Assembly (NCBI GenBank): GCA_021234535.1
Contig: CM037849.1
Location: forward strand, 11,265,526 to 11,329,525
DNA: 64,000 nt
Origin: Stichopus chloronotus
Lineage: Eukaryota > Echinodermata > Holothuroidea > Aspidochirotida > Stichopodidae
Reading direction: 5' to 3'
Shown: one piece after another, positions 1 to 13,210 of the stretch
Position numbering within the stretch: the stretch's first letter is position 1
Layout: every line of letters starts with the position of its first letter
Position numbers and translations under genes: made by a program
The notes under the pieces: generated by a model
What the model was told of the DNA's origin: nothing
The model's database searches: none
Seen by the model: only the letters and a program-made list of their open reading frames with translations

Positions 1-816
1 GAACCAGCCTTCCAATTTACTTATCAAGGTCTAAGTTAGGGTATGTGTTTTCAGCATGAAAATTTTAGGCCCCTTTAAACACACTACATTTCACAATCTT
101 GGACACTGATTCTAAATCTCAGGAAGGTGTGTGTGTACTGTACAGTATGAGCTGTACATTGTACACTGAAGACAGGAAGAGAGAGAGTGCTGTTACAACA
201 GCCACATCTCAAGATAAAGAAGACGAACCCCTTCCACTCATTAGGCAGCTCCTGTATTGACAGTTCACCATCAAGCATACACTGCACACTGTAAATATAT
301 CATCAATACATAACTGCTTGCCCTCAGAAGACATCAGCCTTGAACTGCCTTCACCAAGAAATGTTTAAATCTCTACAATAACAGAGAAATACAACCAGCA
401 GCAAATAACATAATAGGGACAGAAGAATCACAAAAGTGCAAACGACAGAATCAAGACCAACCTGTTACCATGGCAACCTTTTCAAAGACTTACTTCTACT
501 TGACTGATTTTCCACATAATAATGATAATGTGCTATGATCATTTCTTGTTCCTGTGGATGTAGTTCTTCTGCCTCATCTCGGCTAACAACTGTTTGGGTT
601 TGGAAAATCGATGCAATTCGTTTCAGAAGGCACTCAATCCACATTAGACGTATGTAGGGTACGTGGTCTTGCCAAGTGCTGTATTTTATCGAGAATGAAG
701 TTAAGCCTTAGCATCGTTGAGTATACATGGTGCTCAAGTGCACTTCAAATTATACACTGCAAATGACAATATACATGCTCCTTTACTGTACTGTGTTATT
801 GCATAATATCACATAT

Positions 817-1022
817 TGAATGGTCTGTATTGATTACAGTCTAGTGTTTCATTGAACCACACTCTTTGTTGAATGGTCTGTATTAATTACAGTCTGGTGC
901 TTCATTGAACCACACTCCTTGTTGAATGGTCTGTATTAGTCTTGTGTTTCATTGAACCACACTCTTTGTTGAATGGTCTGTATTAATTACAGTATTGTGT
1001 TTCATTGAACAACACTCTTTGT
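817..1022 (+). repeat. 53-bp tandem repeat, four units
   Basis: Units begin TGAATGGTCTGTATT at 817, 870, 923 and 970. Three are 53 bp long; the third has lost 6 bp (ATTACA). Units share TTTCATTGAACCACACTC. It lies in the presumed long intron 4 of the protein 4.1 gene. Confidence 0.9.
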
Positions 1023-4000
1023 ATCATAGCAGGTTTAACACTGGTCATCAGTCTGGGCTCAAAAGGATTTTCATCCACAGTTAAGTTGATAACTTTGAGG
1101 ATTCTTTTAGGTCAGATATTATGTTTTGCACATTCGTAACACACATATGCTAGCTTAAGACATAGTCACACCCAAACTGAACCAAACACTCTAAATTAAC
1201 TAATTTAGGCACAGCACTTTGATCCTGCTCTCTTTTCTTTTGAATGCATTTCTTCTTTGCATCCATATTCTTTCTTTCTTTCTTTTCTTTCACTTCTATT
1301 TCTCTTGCTGACAACCTCACCCCAGATTAAAGGTCACACAAGTACAGCGCAACTTAAAATTGATCGACGCCCATAGCTTCCATTCTTGAATTTACCAACC
1401 AGCCAACTTACCAAATGTAAGGATTAAAAGAACATTTGACTTTCATGATCAATTCAAAAACCTGGAAGTGTTAGTATTGTATAGGACACTCTTCAACGAT
1501 CAACCAAAAACTTTTTGTACTTTGTCCATCTTTGCTACTTTCACTACAGCTTTCAACACATTTCTGAAGTCACAGAGAGTGTCAAAGCTTATGTGTTTAA
1601 CTTCTGTCTTCTCTGCATGCAGTCCAGTTAAATATGTTTTTCTTTAAACTGTGTCTAACTGTGGACGAACAACACCACATCTACAGTACTGTATGCCATT
1701 CAGAATTTGGACTTGTCTTAGCGTGGGTGTATGCAGTACATACAACATGTGTGTTTGTGTGTGTGCAAAGGTCGCTAACTTTCTGAGAAAAAAACCAATT
1801 GCAAATTTTTATTTGCTGACAAAATGCCACTGACAAACCTTTGTTTGTGTGATTGTTAACGTTGTCTAAACTTAAGCACAACTGTCAAACAACAAGTCTG
1901 GCATAAAACCTGGATTCTAGGTTCATTTACTTTACATCAATATTTTTCTATTTTGCCCTGGGGACTGCCCCATCAGATAGGGCATCCTTATTTCCACTGT
2001 TCTTGTGAAGATCTTATCAGACTGGGATTAGTACAGGGATAATAGCAAACAACCGAACATGTTTAAGATTAATGACCAGAAAAGTGTTCAGTGAGCAATA
2101 TCTTGAAATATGATACCATCATTTACCTGTATAATAAGTCATCATCGTAATTACAACCAGTCGGAGTAGATTTCCGATAGACTTCAGGTTTGATAGACTG
2201 ATAAAGGTTTTAGACAACTTTGGTTCAGGATAGCTGATGGAAATTTTAGGATTGCACAGCACAGGAAAAGAGCTGGAAGGCTGGCAATTACGAATGGCAG
2301 GTGACCAAGCATAGGCACAAAGAAACTGCCAGAAGTTACGGTCCATTGAAAATTTGAATCAGGTAACGTTTGGTTACATAGGAGATGAGGGAATATGAAT
2401 GGTGAAACCACAAATACAGTAGAAGCATTTGTTTTACTTCGTCTTTGCCAACACTTAGGCAAAAGGAAAAGCATGAAAGTTGTTCCCTCCTCCCTACCCC
2501 CCACCTCCAAAGAAAGAAAAAGGTGTCTGATATTACTAAAAGTCGATTTTAATCACAAACATGTTTTTTCTTCTTTTTTTAGATTCAGTGTGACAGCTGA
2601 TACAGCACTTGTATTCTTTTCCCATGCAGAAACATTTTGGGCTGAAATTAACCTCTTATTCCATTAAATGCTTGCATAGTACAAGAGGCCTTGTCATTCA
2701 ACTCTCTGAAATTTCCCAGAAAAGTAGGTCTCAGTTACAGCATTTTCACCTGTTTCACCTTAGAAAGTACCAGGTGAGTTTCTGTCAATTACAGAGGGGT
2801 ATGCTTTTCTGGCCTGCTCATTTGGAAGAAGAGTGCAAAGTCCGTCTCATAACAACTGTTACTACTGCATAACCCTTCCAGTGAGAGATGGCAAGTACGT
2901 CGAATGAGCACAACATCCCCCCATCCTATTGCAGCCCAGTCACTACCACCCCCCTCCCTTCCCCTTGGATGGACTTAAATCACTAAAATATCCACAGTAA
3001 ATATATCTAGTACAATTCTTTCAACTTTGTATGACTTTTCAATTAATCAAAATCTGCAGTCTGGTGTTTAATAATCAGCTCTTGGTCCAGAAGCACAAAG
3101 TCTACCTTATTTGCTAATGCTTTCCTTTTTTTTCTATTGCGCATTCCCCACAAGTAGCTCTTGACTTTCAAAGCAAGACGGAGTGAAGAGGTTTTAATCT
3201 GTAGAGATTTCTTGCAGATCTTTTACTAATACAGGATCCTAGTAAAAATCAAAACCATATGGCAGTGTTTTAAGAACCTGCTGCTCAGTGACAAAAGGTT
3301 AATACAGTTCAATTGTTTTCATCATGTTGCATATAGAGGAACTGGAAACACTGGAACTTGTATATTGGACAAGTCCATTATAGCAAATAGGTAAAAAAAA
3401 ATCGATTTGCTTCATGACTGTAACATGAGACAACAACATTGTTATTGGACAAATAAAATACAGTAGGGTACCACCCATCCTCCAATGACGCAGTCATGAG
3501 TGTTTTGTGTATTGGATACTTAAATGATAAATTTACCTTTGCATACAGCAGCAGAATGATTTATTGTTGTATGCATAGTTAAAAGACCTCTAAACAGGAG
3601 TCATGTACATGTTGCAATGTAAGCAAAATATTGTGCAGGAGTCAGCACCATTACTCCTTCTTCAAGAGGTACTGTACTCCAGGTACTCCCCAACATTAAC
3701 TCCTACGGTCTACTTTGAGTTCATTTCAAAGAGAATGAAACTGACAACAGACCTTGTTGACAAAATTTTAGCTGAGGACAAATCTGACTAATACTTTTGA
3801 TTCTGATGGATTCTAAATGGAAAACTGCCACTTTTAGAGAAAGGGATTTAGTTATGTGACTATCACCAAAGAAAAATGGTTCCAAATACATACTGTTTTT
3901 TTTTCTTCTCAGTAAAAGCAAATTTAAATGTGGCTCCACTACCTCAAAGTCATGTACCTGTTACAAAATATGGAAATGAACCTTCCTTTGACAGGGTCAA

Positions 4001-6260
4001 CTATGTCACTTAAATGCAACACACAAGATTGATATATGAGTGCATACTTTCAAGTTATAAACCTGTACAAAGAGAACAGTGAACTAACACTATGTTGACG
4101 GAATTATCTCACAAGTCCACACAATAGAACAGAAAGGGATTAAAATCAGAGCAATACAAGTCGTGCACCTATAGAGGCTAACTTTACCTAATTTGGAAAA
4201 AATCAATTTAAAAGTAATGTCCAAAAGTGAGAAATATTGACCCAATTATTGAAAACACACAATAGGTGTTTGAAAACAGTGCTATTCACAGGAGCTAAAC
4301 AAGTGATATGGTATATTACATAATACATACTGTACACTAGTTTGTAATAACTAACACTTCAACTTCCAGAGTAAACTAATACAGTTAGGGACTGTCAATG
4401 CCAATAACGTGATTGTCAAAATGTGTGCAATGCTGGACACCAGAACGGACAAAATTCAGGTAAAATTTAGGCAATCAATGAAACATTTAGTAAACAATTG
4501 CGGGCATACTTAACACAAAGCATGATAAGTCTACATGCAACACACACAGAGTTTAAACTGTAAATCCATGCAGTAAGGAACACATTCATGTACATGAAAA
4601 GTAAGTACAGTACTGCAACATTTGCTCTTTAAAGACAGCAAAATGCGAAAACTACCCCAGACTATATACATGAGAGTAATAAGCTTTAAATGTGTAGCCA
4701 GATCTTAAGTACTTCTGAAGAATTTTTATATTAAAAAGAATAAACTGTACACCCTTAATGCTATGCAAATCAGTATTTCATTCCACATCACCTGGAATCA
4801 GATTTAGAACCATTTATAAAATGAATCTGGTTTTGTTAAGCCTGCTGTGATTGAAATGTGAATAAGGGTGAATTAAACACTCAGGGTCACTCCATGATCC
4901 CATTCACTGTGAAATCCGAACCAACCATGCATGCTATAGAAGGTAATCTAATAAATTTGTTTTTCGTTAAGACTTTGACAAATCTGACAACTCATAGACC
5001 TGGAATCCTTTGTTTTTTATGAATCATTGTTCCAAAATAACCATCTGAGACCTTGCTAGGGAGAGGCAGAGTGCAATATTTGTTCAACAGCAGACTGTGA
5101 CTTCCTTGACTGGTTTGTAAACAGGAAGTGCCTTAATACTAAACTGAATGTCAACAGAATTAAGTACACATTACACAAAGGCTTGAAACAAAAATTTAGA
5201 TCTCACTGTGCTTCACTAAATCACACACATTGCATTTTATTAAATTAGGCCACATCTCCCCACTGTCAGTCAGAACCCATTAAATCTTACAGGCCTGTGG
5301 TAGGATGCCCTGGGAATCACCAAATAAAACAGAGTGCAAGAGATCTACATACACCAGATGGCCACACCTACCACACAGGGATGTGTTCACCACACAGTGT
5401 TCATTTCGTGTTCACAGATGCAGTGACTGGCTGCTCTCCATCATGACCAACAAACATCAGTTTGCTGTCTAGACTGACACAAAATGCACCCATGCTGGGA
5501 GCTTGCGACCTCTATGAATGCAGAGCACATGTGAACAGAAGGAAATGGTGGTTACCGTATCTAGGAGAAAACAACTGGCATGCTGTGAAGGGAATAATTT
5601 GCTGCCTACATATGACAATACAATAAAACAGGACCTGCTCCATGGCAGCTGAAACAAAACACAGCAAGTTATGGAGTGAGAACTGCCGTCAAATTTGTCT
5701 GATTTTTGTGGATTGTCGTGTAATGCACTGTAATGAATACACAGAAACTCCATCGGCTGGCAATGGTGTCGATGATACCCGTCTGCCCTCGCGAGGGATT
5801 CTCGTTGGCAACCAAACCACATCGATCATTTGGTTGCTACAATGTCAATTTACACGTCATGCCACGTAAAACATCACAGAAACATTTTATCAAACCAATG
5901 AGCACAAACTTACTAGATACTGAACAGAAATCACATCAAACAGTGAGGAAAGAACTTGCATTTCAGTAATGATTTGTGTGTTTTTATCTTCACTTGCAAG
6001 CAGGTTTCCTCCACCATTTTCCTCTCAGGGCAGAGATTCAGCTGTTGGACTGGCTACAGATTCATCTGAACTGATTCCAACAAGTGAAATGACTGATGTT
6101 CTTCTCATCCAACACATATTGCAAGTAACGACTTGCGCAAATATTTCCCTGTGCATTCCACAGTCAATCAAATGACAACAAACTGAGAGGAAAACTCACA
6201 ACCAAACACTGCCAGTAAATAACAAACTGTTGCAGATATCAGATAATCTGAAGAACTTAC
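1023..6260. other. Non-coding stretch, presumed protein 4.1 intron 4
   Basis: Lies immediately downstream of exon 4 on the coding strand. Only short ORFs without splice or domain support were seen. No further FERM exon could be found. A few pyrimidine-rich tracts, otherwise unremarkable. Confidence 0.5.
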
Positions 6261-6303
6261 CGCCAATCTGTTTCCTGACCTCTTTCAACGGATCAATCCA
6301 ATT
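6261..6303 (-). CDS. EPB41: Protein 4.1 exon 4: end of FERM F1 lobe (gene continues off-window)
   Basis: A 43-nt microexon reading NWIDPLKEVRKQIG plus one base of the next codon. The acceptor is CATTTTCAG|AATTGG and the donor GGCG|GTAAGT. It matches the conserved segment 'W-L-D--K-I-KQ' that closes the F1 lobe in vertebrate 4.1 proteins (NWLDPAKEIKKQ in EPB41L3). Its phase-1 end fits a next exon starting within a Gly or Ser codon. I could not find the following FERM exon (the PW-F----KFYPPDP block) between 6260 and 1, so the next intron is probably longer than 6.2 kb and the rest of the gene lies to the left of the window. The intron to exon 3 is 1,646 bp. Confidence 0.85.
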
Positions 6304-6559
6304 CTGAAAATGAGAGAGATGAAGAACATGAAAGAGGATGAAAAAAAAAATCAATCCCAGTTTGAAATTGTGTGACAAGAAAGAGACAGTTTTGTATGGG
6401 ATGCATCATTTACAAATATTACCCAAGTGGAGGGTCTCTAAGCAATGGTGCAATAAAGGCAGCAGTGATAATGCATATATCCCCAGAGAGATACCCCATG
6501 GAAAATAGCCCCCTCAAAGGCGGCTCTGTTAATTTGTCAGGTGGTAAAAGACCAGGGGG

Positions 6560-7790
6560 GATGGTGTTTGGTAAAGATGAGGGGCATTACTGGTAAACAC
6601 TCATCACCCCATACAGTTTCAATTCTCCCAACCACTAACTTCTGGTCCTGCCCACAGCTTTGTCTAAATTTCTAAACATGTGTAACCAAAGCAATGGATC
6701 CCTGGGAACGCTGTGTAATATGAGCTACTCTGCATCTTTCAAATTTGCTGTCAATCTAAGAGTACTGTAACTTAAAACTAAAGCAGCAATGCCACTAAAT
6801 CTCAATACTTCTGGCTGTTTTCCTTTGTCAGGATTTTCTGAATGTGTTAGGAACATTTCAGTTGTGATTGAAGAGATAAACAGTTTGAACCTGTTTGATG
6901 TATCTGGAATCTGGTTGACAAAGTATTAGACTACTGCCTCTTCAGTTCATTTGCAAGCCATCCATTTTTAAAAAGACAACAAGGTAAATGTATTCACTTA
7001 TATGTCAATTAAGCAGTTGTTTACAATTTTGAGGCACCTTCTCTGAAAATGTGGGTGGCTAAACACCTGGGATCAAAGCATTGTTCTGAGTGAACTAATT
7101 GTGTAAGGATTGCAGTAGTTGACTTAAATGATGTTGCTAGGTGATTCATATTGTACTGGAATCACCTAATATAGGAATAAAATACCTACCTTTGAGCTAA
7201 CTGAACAACAGATCTCCTCTAAACTTGTTGGATCTTAAAGTTTTAGCTGTAATGAAACTAAATGCACACCTGGTGTCCGACATCCTTCTTTTGCTGAATT
7301 TGAGAATACACTTGAGTTGAAAATCTCTCAGCCTCTTACTCTGTCCTGCGACTACCAAAGAAGGAGCTTAAAAAACTCCTGTGCAGGGCCCATCACACCA
7401 AACAAAGGACTGAAACATCTATAATCTATGCAAGTACTACCGTATGCCAAACTATAGGAGAACATCAAACATTTCCACATTTCAGGCATTTTTTTGGTCA
7501 ATAATTTGCAGAAAGACTTATTATATGTATTTTCTTCCACCTTAACTTGTAACATCTTTTGCTTACATGCAAAGAAGCATGATGGGGAAGAGTATGATAT
7601 ACATTCACAATAAAATAATGCCCTGACATCATTTCAAAAGAATACACAATGTCCAGCTAGCCTTACAAATCTCTGTACACGTAATGCATTGAGATAACCA
7701 GTTGAAAATTTTGCTATCCACAAGCCAAAAACATAGCTTGTGTGATGAGTCACTGCCTTTAAACTGTATATCGTCACAGACAATGCTGCA
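6560..7790 (+). repeat. Dispersed repeat D, copy 1 (split)
   Basis: 6560-6780 matches 14465-14700 (landmarks CAATGGATCCCTG, GCTGTGTAATA and TTTGCTGTCAATCTAAGAGT), and 7695-7790 matches 14697-14785 (CAGTTGA-AATTTT, TTTAAACT). In this copy the two halves are about 915 bp apart; in the other they touch. It lies in an intron of the protein 4.1 gene. Confidence 0.65.
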
Positions 7791-7949
7791 CTTAGCCTCC
7801 TCTTTCAGGTTAAAGGAAGAGGCCTACCTGCTATCAGAGAAGTTCAAAGCCCTTTACATCCCTCTACACGATCATCTGTTCATGATACTGTTACCAGTTC
7901 CATCTGATTACTCGCTATAAACTTAACATCACAAGAGGCAGAGACTTAC

Positions 7950-8054
7950 CCTTGCCTCCTGAGAGTCTTTGTAACAAACACCAAAGTAGTCTGTTTCAAT
8001 CAGATCAAGCTGGTGACAAATCGCATTGATCAAATCCTGTCCTTTCACCCTTTT
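7950..8054 (-). CDS. EPB41: Protein 4.1 exon 3: FERM F1 lobe core
   Basis: Thirty-five codons, phase 0 to phase 0. The acceptor is CTCTTCGCAG|AAAAGG and the donor GCAAGG|GTAAGT. The peptide starts KRVKGQDLINAICHQLDLIE and continues TDYFGVCYKDSQEAR. The K-x-KGQ-L---I/V---L-L-E-DYFG pattern is the signature of the FERM F1 lobe in protein 4.1, coracle and close relatives. The following residues (YKDS) line up with the YRD/FMD segment of EPB41L3 and EPB41L5. Exon limits give a continuous FERM sequence from exon 2 (LDVD|KRVKGQ) and into exon 4 (QEAR|NWIDP). There are no stops or frameshifts, so the gene looks intact here. Confidence 0.9.
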
Positions 8055-9315
8055 CTGCGAAGAGAAAATCCGTGGAAAACTGTGAAAGCTTGGGGACTGG
8101 GAAAAGTGTTTGCCAATTTTATTTCTGAGTGTGAGCCTTTTTGGATAAACTTTATTCAGGAGTGTCCATCGATCCAGATCAAAAATTTCAGAATCGGTGG
8201 CAATGTATAGGAAAGAGTTTGCTTAAAGGAAACAAAAATTATCAATAAATCTTCCTTGGTAGAAAGATATTTAGTAATACAAAAAAGAAAAATAATACAA
8301 AAAAATCAAAAGCACTCAAGTTCTACACAACTTGGAAAGCTAAGCTACGATAACTGACTTTGTGGTTTGTATCAGTTTCTATTCACACATTGCTTTAGGG
8401 TTAATATTTCAGTTTTATCTTCTTCTTGTGTCGTCAACTGATAGATGCTTTATGCTTCAGTGACTTAAATTCTAGGTTTACTGCACATATGCAGGTACTC
8501 CTGCTTTGTACATTAGTTACCATCTAGTTACCACATATGTTATACACTACATCGCAAAAGTGTCACAGAATATTCATCCTTTCAATAAATAAATTAGTTG
8601 GCATATGGAGCCTGTTTCAGGGCAGAGGAATGACACCTTCTCATTGGTGAATTTCTTACTCTTCAACGGACTGTATCATGTGACAATATAAATCTGTCAT
8701 GGCAACTGCAAAACATATCTCCAAGAACATCTGCTAAAAATCTCCCTTTTTATCCCTAAATGCAAAGAGTATTGCCACACAGTATGAATGTCATTATCTC
8801 ATACATCCAAGCCATGACAGAGCTGTACACCACACTGCTAAGGATGCATACAGAGTAACAAAATGTAGACACAACTAAATTATGGATCTTTGATGTATTT
8901 CAAGCAATATCATTTCAAATCAAAGCAGAGCTCTATACAATTCCCTGTTTCTTTTTCTTTTAGATTCTTTTACTTCTTTTAGTCTACATGAAATTCAAAA
9001 TCATTTCCAAGGTAGTGATTATCTTGCACTGTCAACATTCTGACAACTGTTTCCAATTAATCATCCCTACGACAGTACTTCCAAACCACAATGTGTGGAT
9101 ACATTTAACATGTTTGAATGGGTAAATACATTACGCAAGGCTGTGAAAAGACCCTGGTCAAATGATTCAAATCTTCACCAATAAACTCAATTGGCAAAGT
9201 CTACCTGTGGTTAGTGACAATTTCTTTAAACTGATATTGATGATGGACAGTTTCCAATGACATGCACGATCATATATCTAGACTTGAATCAAACTTTGTT
9301 ACTTATTGTCCTTAC

Positions 9316-9465
9316 ATCGACATCAAGAGACATTTCTGAGCCATCAAGGAGTGAAACTTTGCAGGTCTGGAGCCTCTTGCGGGGAGTCTGGCCCTGTGGA
9401 GCTGGTTCCTGCCTCTGGTTCTGCTGTTGCTGCTCCTGTTGTTGTATACTTTCGCTTTCATTGTC
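9316..9465 (-). CDS. EPB41: Protein 4.1 exon 2: Gln-rich linker and start of FERM domain
   Basis: Fifty codons, phase 0 at both ends. The acceptor is TTCTCCATAG|GACAAT and the donor CGAT|GTAAGG. The exon begins DNESES, runs through a glutamine-rich stretch (IQQQEQQQQNQRQE), then a Pro-rich and basic segment (TPRKRLQT), and ends with CKVSLLDGSEMSLDVD. That last part is the first beta strand of the ubiquitin-like F1 lobe of a FERM domain; vertebrate 4.1 proteins have CKV-LLDG-E followed by a D/E-rich strand at the same place. It joins exon 3 without a frame break across a 1,261-bp intron; the intron to exon 1 is 360 bp. FERM domains bind phosphoinositides and membrane-protein tails and link them to spectrin-actin. 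The glutamine run is not a usual vertebrate 4.1 feature and may be lineage-specific. Confidence 0.85.
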
Positions 9466-9825
9466 CTATGGAGAACAATAACGAGAATCACTTCAGCCAT
9501 CGGTAGGGTGTACCTTGCAATACTGGCTGAATCTAAGTGAACTTGAGCATATTGCACAAACCCTATTGTACGATAGAATGCATTGTACCAGTATAGGCCT
9601 TGTCAAATCAAAGAATATTTTCACAAATACAAACCAGTCTCATGCGTTTTGTTTCATCTCAAATATTTTCAAGTATTTGTTCTACACCATACTGTACTAC
9701 TACATTCAACTATTACAACAAACTGGTCACTGACTTGGACAGATAATGTAATGCAAGCTTATAAATTTTATGTGACAATCTCAACACAGGTTGTACTTTT
9801 GTGCAACTTTTTGAAAGTGGTTTAC

Positions 9826-9952
9826 CTGAGGTTTATCTCGATCGGCTTCTGGCTTTGATTCTTCGATCCTTTCTCCATCTGAATGAGACTCTGGCTGGTC
9901 CCCCCTGTCACCGCCTCCACTATCTCCTGCATCACTCATTATGTCCTCTTTG
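9826..9952 (-). CDS. EPB41: Protein 4.1 (EPB41-like), first coding exon (partial gene)
   Basis: This exon carries the start of a membrane-skeleton adaptor of the band 4.1 family. The ATG is at 9939-9937, followed by 38 codons beginning MSDAGDSGGGDRGDQ and ending EADRDKPQ, phase 0. A canonical donor (CTCAG|GTAAAC) follows 9826. Upstream, a pyrimidine-rich acceptor ending CAACAG places the exon start at 9952, so 13 nt of 5' leader belong to it and at least one upstream exon must exist. The frame stays open through that leader (KEDI before the Met), so a longer N-terminus from an upstream exon is possible. The peptide is acidic and low in complexity, as the poorly conserved head of 4.1 proteins usually is. 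Family identity comes from the next three exons, which join in frame. Paralogue (EPB41, L1-L3 or L5) is not resolved. Confidence 0.75.
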
Positions 9953-9999
9953 CTGTTGGTGTAGAAGAGAGACATGACACAATATGAAAACTTTAGTGC

Positions 10000-12980
10000 T
10001 AAAAGCACAAACAAAATTTTGCATGGACAAATTTTCTGAAACAATGAAAACTTAACACAGTTCAATAGCTAATAACATGGACAGTAGGCATATCTGAACA
10101 GAGTAAAAGACATAGTCTTGGAAAATCAATTCAAAACTGGGTTACGAAAAAAGATATCTTACAATCATACAATGTAATACAATGACTGTACCAAATTCAC
10201 TGATATCGTACGCAAAACATCTAAACAGAAAAAAACAAAGTTAGTCTGTAAAGTTGTAGGCTGTTCTCAATTCCTTATCAAGAGAACCAACAGCATCAAC
10301 CACAAATGAGGGATCAATAGCTACCTGTACTATTTAAAACAAGTAAACAGTAAACAGATGACAAACTTCACTGCATGCTTCAGTTATTGCACACTTAGTG
10401 TTTAACACGTGCAACAGCATTCCACAAACGCTGAGACAGGATAGGGACCTGGAAATGAACTTCAAGCATTTGACCTTGACCCAACCATGACTGGCAGGTC
10501 AAATCCGCCAATGTCTCCCACCACCTCCCTGACATCATAATTACCATTTGCTTCTCCAGTCAACCTTGCAAAGAATTAGCCAGGGTACTACAGAATGAAT
10601 GGCGAGGCTCATCGAGTTACAGCTCTTACCATATGTATCAACCTCAAGAAACTGCTTCAATACAAGAACTGATAACTGTGAACTGTAAACCAAGCATCAT
10701 TCACTGTATGACATGTATACCTCAATGACCAAAGAGTGGTACAGTAATGCAGTACAGTAGTGCAGGGTCATTACCATAAGCACTGTAACTGCTTTACAAT
10801 AACTCTTCATAGTAAAAATTTCAAATTGTTCAATTCGTGGTTTATCATTTAGTAAAGTCCTGCTTATCAATATTCAGATAAGTTCACTACCAGCCATTAT
10901 GGCACAATCTTTTGTATTCTACATCAGTGTCATTGTTGAGGGTAACTTGACTAGCATGCAATTCCCCACCAAACTTGAAATATGGTACAGTGTTTCTTGG
11001 CTAGACTGTGTTTTGGGTTAGAGTGCTTCAAACTATAATACTGTACATGTATGATATAATTGTTGAGAAGTCACATTTAATGCTTTCATATTTCCAGCAC
11101 TCCAGCAAGTACTAAAACCTGCAATCATTTCTAAGATTTTAAAGACCTTGCTCTCAGTATATATGTATGCTATTCACTGAAAATTAGGATATCGAGCACA
11201 ATAAACAACTAGCAGACACTAACTTTGTAAAGATCATAACAATTTCCATATTTGGGACATACTGAATATTGAGCATTTTACCCGGCATATACTGTGACTT
11301 ACAGTGTCACCATATTTGCAAGTGATGTGTGTAGGCTACTCATGTTTTGTATTCCGACACGCCTAGCCTAGGCCCTAAGGGAACTTTTTCAAAGAAGACG
11401 GGTTAGCAGGCCATCTTTAAAATGCTGTAGGCCTATAAGGGGCTAGTTAAAGTCAAAGCATGGAAGCCCCTATTCTCGTGCAAGTAAGTCAGAAAATGAC
11501 GAGTAATTTCCCAGATGAAGATAGAATTCAATGGAAACGTACATGTGCGTTGACTTTTTGATGGCTTTTCTTACCTTGCTTGAGTTGAACCTTAAGTTCA
11601 TTCCAAAACCTTTGTGGGGGACAATGAAGTTAAGAGTAAGGTCTCATCAACCTGTAGAAAGTGCATTCGTTCCAATAGAAAGATCCTCTGCAGGTATACT
11701 TGACATGCACACAAGGAACTTAAGCTCAATTTCCAACAAATAAGTGCTGCACGAGAATAGGGGAACATACTATACAGGCTTAACAAGACATGTAATGAAC
11801 AAGAGATGTTGCCAGGGTTGATTTTTCTAAATTGTAATTTAAATCAGTAATTTGAAAACTGAAGTCTTACAGGTTGGATTTAAATCAGTGATTCAAATCA
11901 AACACATTAATAGATCAAAGTCTGAATCAATTTAAATCATTTTTCCATTTAAAGATAAACTACAGGCCTCATTTCACTTGTGATTTCCATCAACTTGATT
12001 TAAATCATATGGCCCTTTGCAGTTGTGACAATACTTTCCAACACTAACCAGTGATTGGGAAGGGGTTTGACACTGACCATTTGCACTGTCTACTTTACTT
12101 AATGCTAAATTGTACTATGTTAAGTCTAACTTAGGGCATAACATTAAACATGTATTTGGAAATCCAATCCATGCAATTTTATTCTTTTTGGTAACATAAA
12201 TGATGCTTATAAAAATAGAATAAGCATCGCCTAAGCCTATCTGAGTTGCACTACAGGTCCCTGTCTTGAACCAATGTTTTGAACTTTCTTACATTTGCGG
12301 TCCAAAACTTCAGAAATGAGGTTTGGGCTCGCCATCCTACAACAAGGACACAGTGATTTCGCTTGGCAAGGGGGTAGCGACCTTGTGCGATTAACAAAGA
12401 AGGACAAACAGTAACCCTAGACCTGGCCTAATCTGTCAATAGCTCTGCAACCCTAACTAACGGTTAGACTCAACCATTCAGTACCACAACATCGACCACA
12501 TTCATGAATATGATTTACTTCACTGCCAGAACCACAAATAAACACCTTATAGTCATACACGAAATGATGAAGGACGGCTGCTACACAGTGCTAGCCTAAC
12601 TGAGGCATAGACTAGTATGACTATGGGCGCTTTATGTTACATCTTCTGGTACTAAACATGCAAACAAAATTGAAAAAAAAGGCAGTGAGGCCTATTTTGT
12701 CAATTAAGTTGTAAAGTTCTAACGTTTAACTTAAAACATGCATTAGACCCATAACACACTGAACACAGCACTAACGTTACCGTCTGCACTGAAACCACTC
12801 GAGCGAAATAAATACAATACGTTAGTCACCAACAATACAACCTAGTACTACAGGAAAACCACACGGTGTTCTGTAAGCAATTATCCATAACATTTACCGT
12901 GTATAAAAATGTACTGTCTCATTAATTTACAAATTTAAAATCCCCCCTCAAAAAAAAAAAAAACATACCACCGTAGAACA
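10000..12980. other. Non-coding stretch upstream of protein 4.1 exon 1
   Basis: Presumed 5' intron between the possible first exon (12992) and the first coding exon (9952). Holds the TTTAAATCA cluster. No exon with recognisable homology. Confidence 0.4.
11815..12010. repeat. Cluster of TTTAAATCA palindromic motifs
   Basis: TTAAATCA or its extended palindrome GATTTAAATC occurs at about 11838, 11879, 11931 and 11999, with other GATTCAAATC variants between. The spacing is irregular. It looks like a degraded MITE of the type built from this palindrome. Confidence 0.45.
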
Positions 12981-12991
12981 GGGCAACTTAC

Positions 12992-13210
12992 CGACGAATG
13001 ACAAAACACTTAAAATGTTAATCCGCATAGAATTCCTGGAGGCTTGAGTGTTATGTTCCACAGAGTCTGTATGTACGGGCCTATATATCCTACGTATGTT
13101 ATCATGTACAACAGCGCAGCGCTCAGCTGAGGTGCGAATGATCTGTGCAGCCTCGGTGTTACAGTGAGAGTGCCGCAGATCAGGGGCTCGACCACGCAAC
13201 ACAGTTGTAA
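12992..13210 (-). promoter_or_regulatory. Possible first exon and promoter of the protein 4.1 gene
   Basis: The first coding exon has an acceptor, so an upstream exon is needed. A strong minus-strand donor (GTCG|GTAAGT) sits with exon end at 12992. Behind it the sequence is richer in G, C and CpG than its surroundings, with a TATATA-like block at 13083-13088. This is what a first non-coding exon and core promoter would look like. There is no transcript evidence, and the distance to exon 1 is about 3 kb. This is an inference from position and splice signal only. Confidence 0.25.

Noticed and set aside
5469..5869. 117-aa and 75-aa overlapping ORFs on opposite strands
   Set aside because: Cys/His-containing but without spacing of a zinc finger, no splice support, and in the presumed intron of the 4.1 gene.
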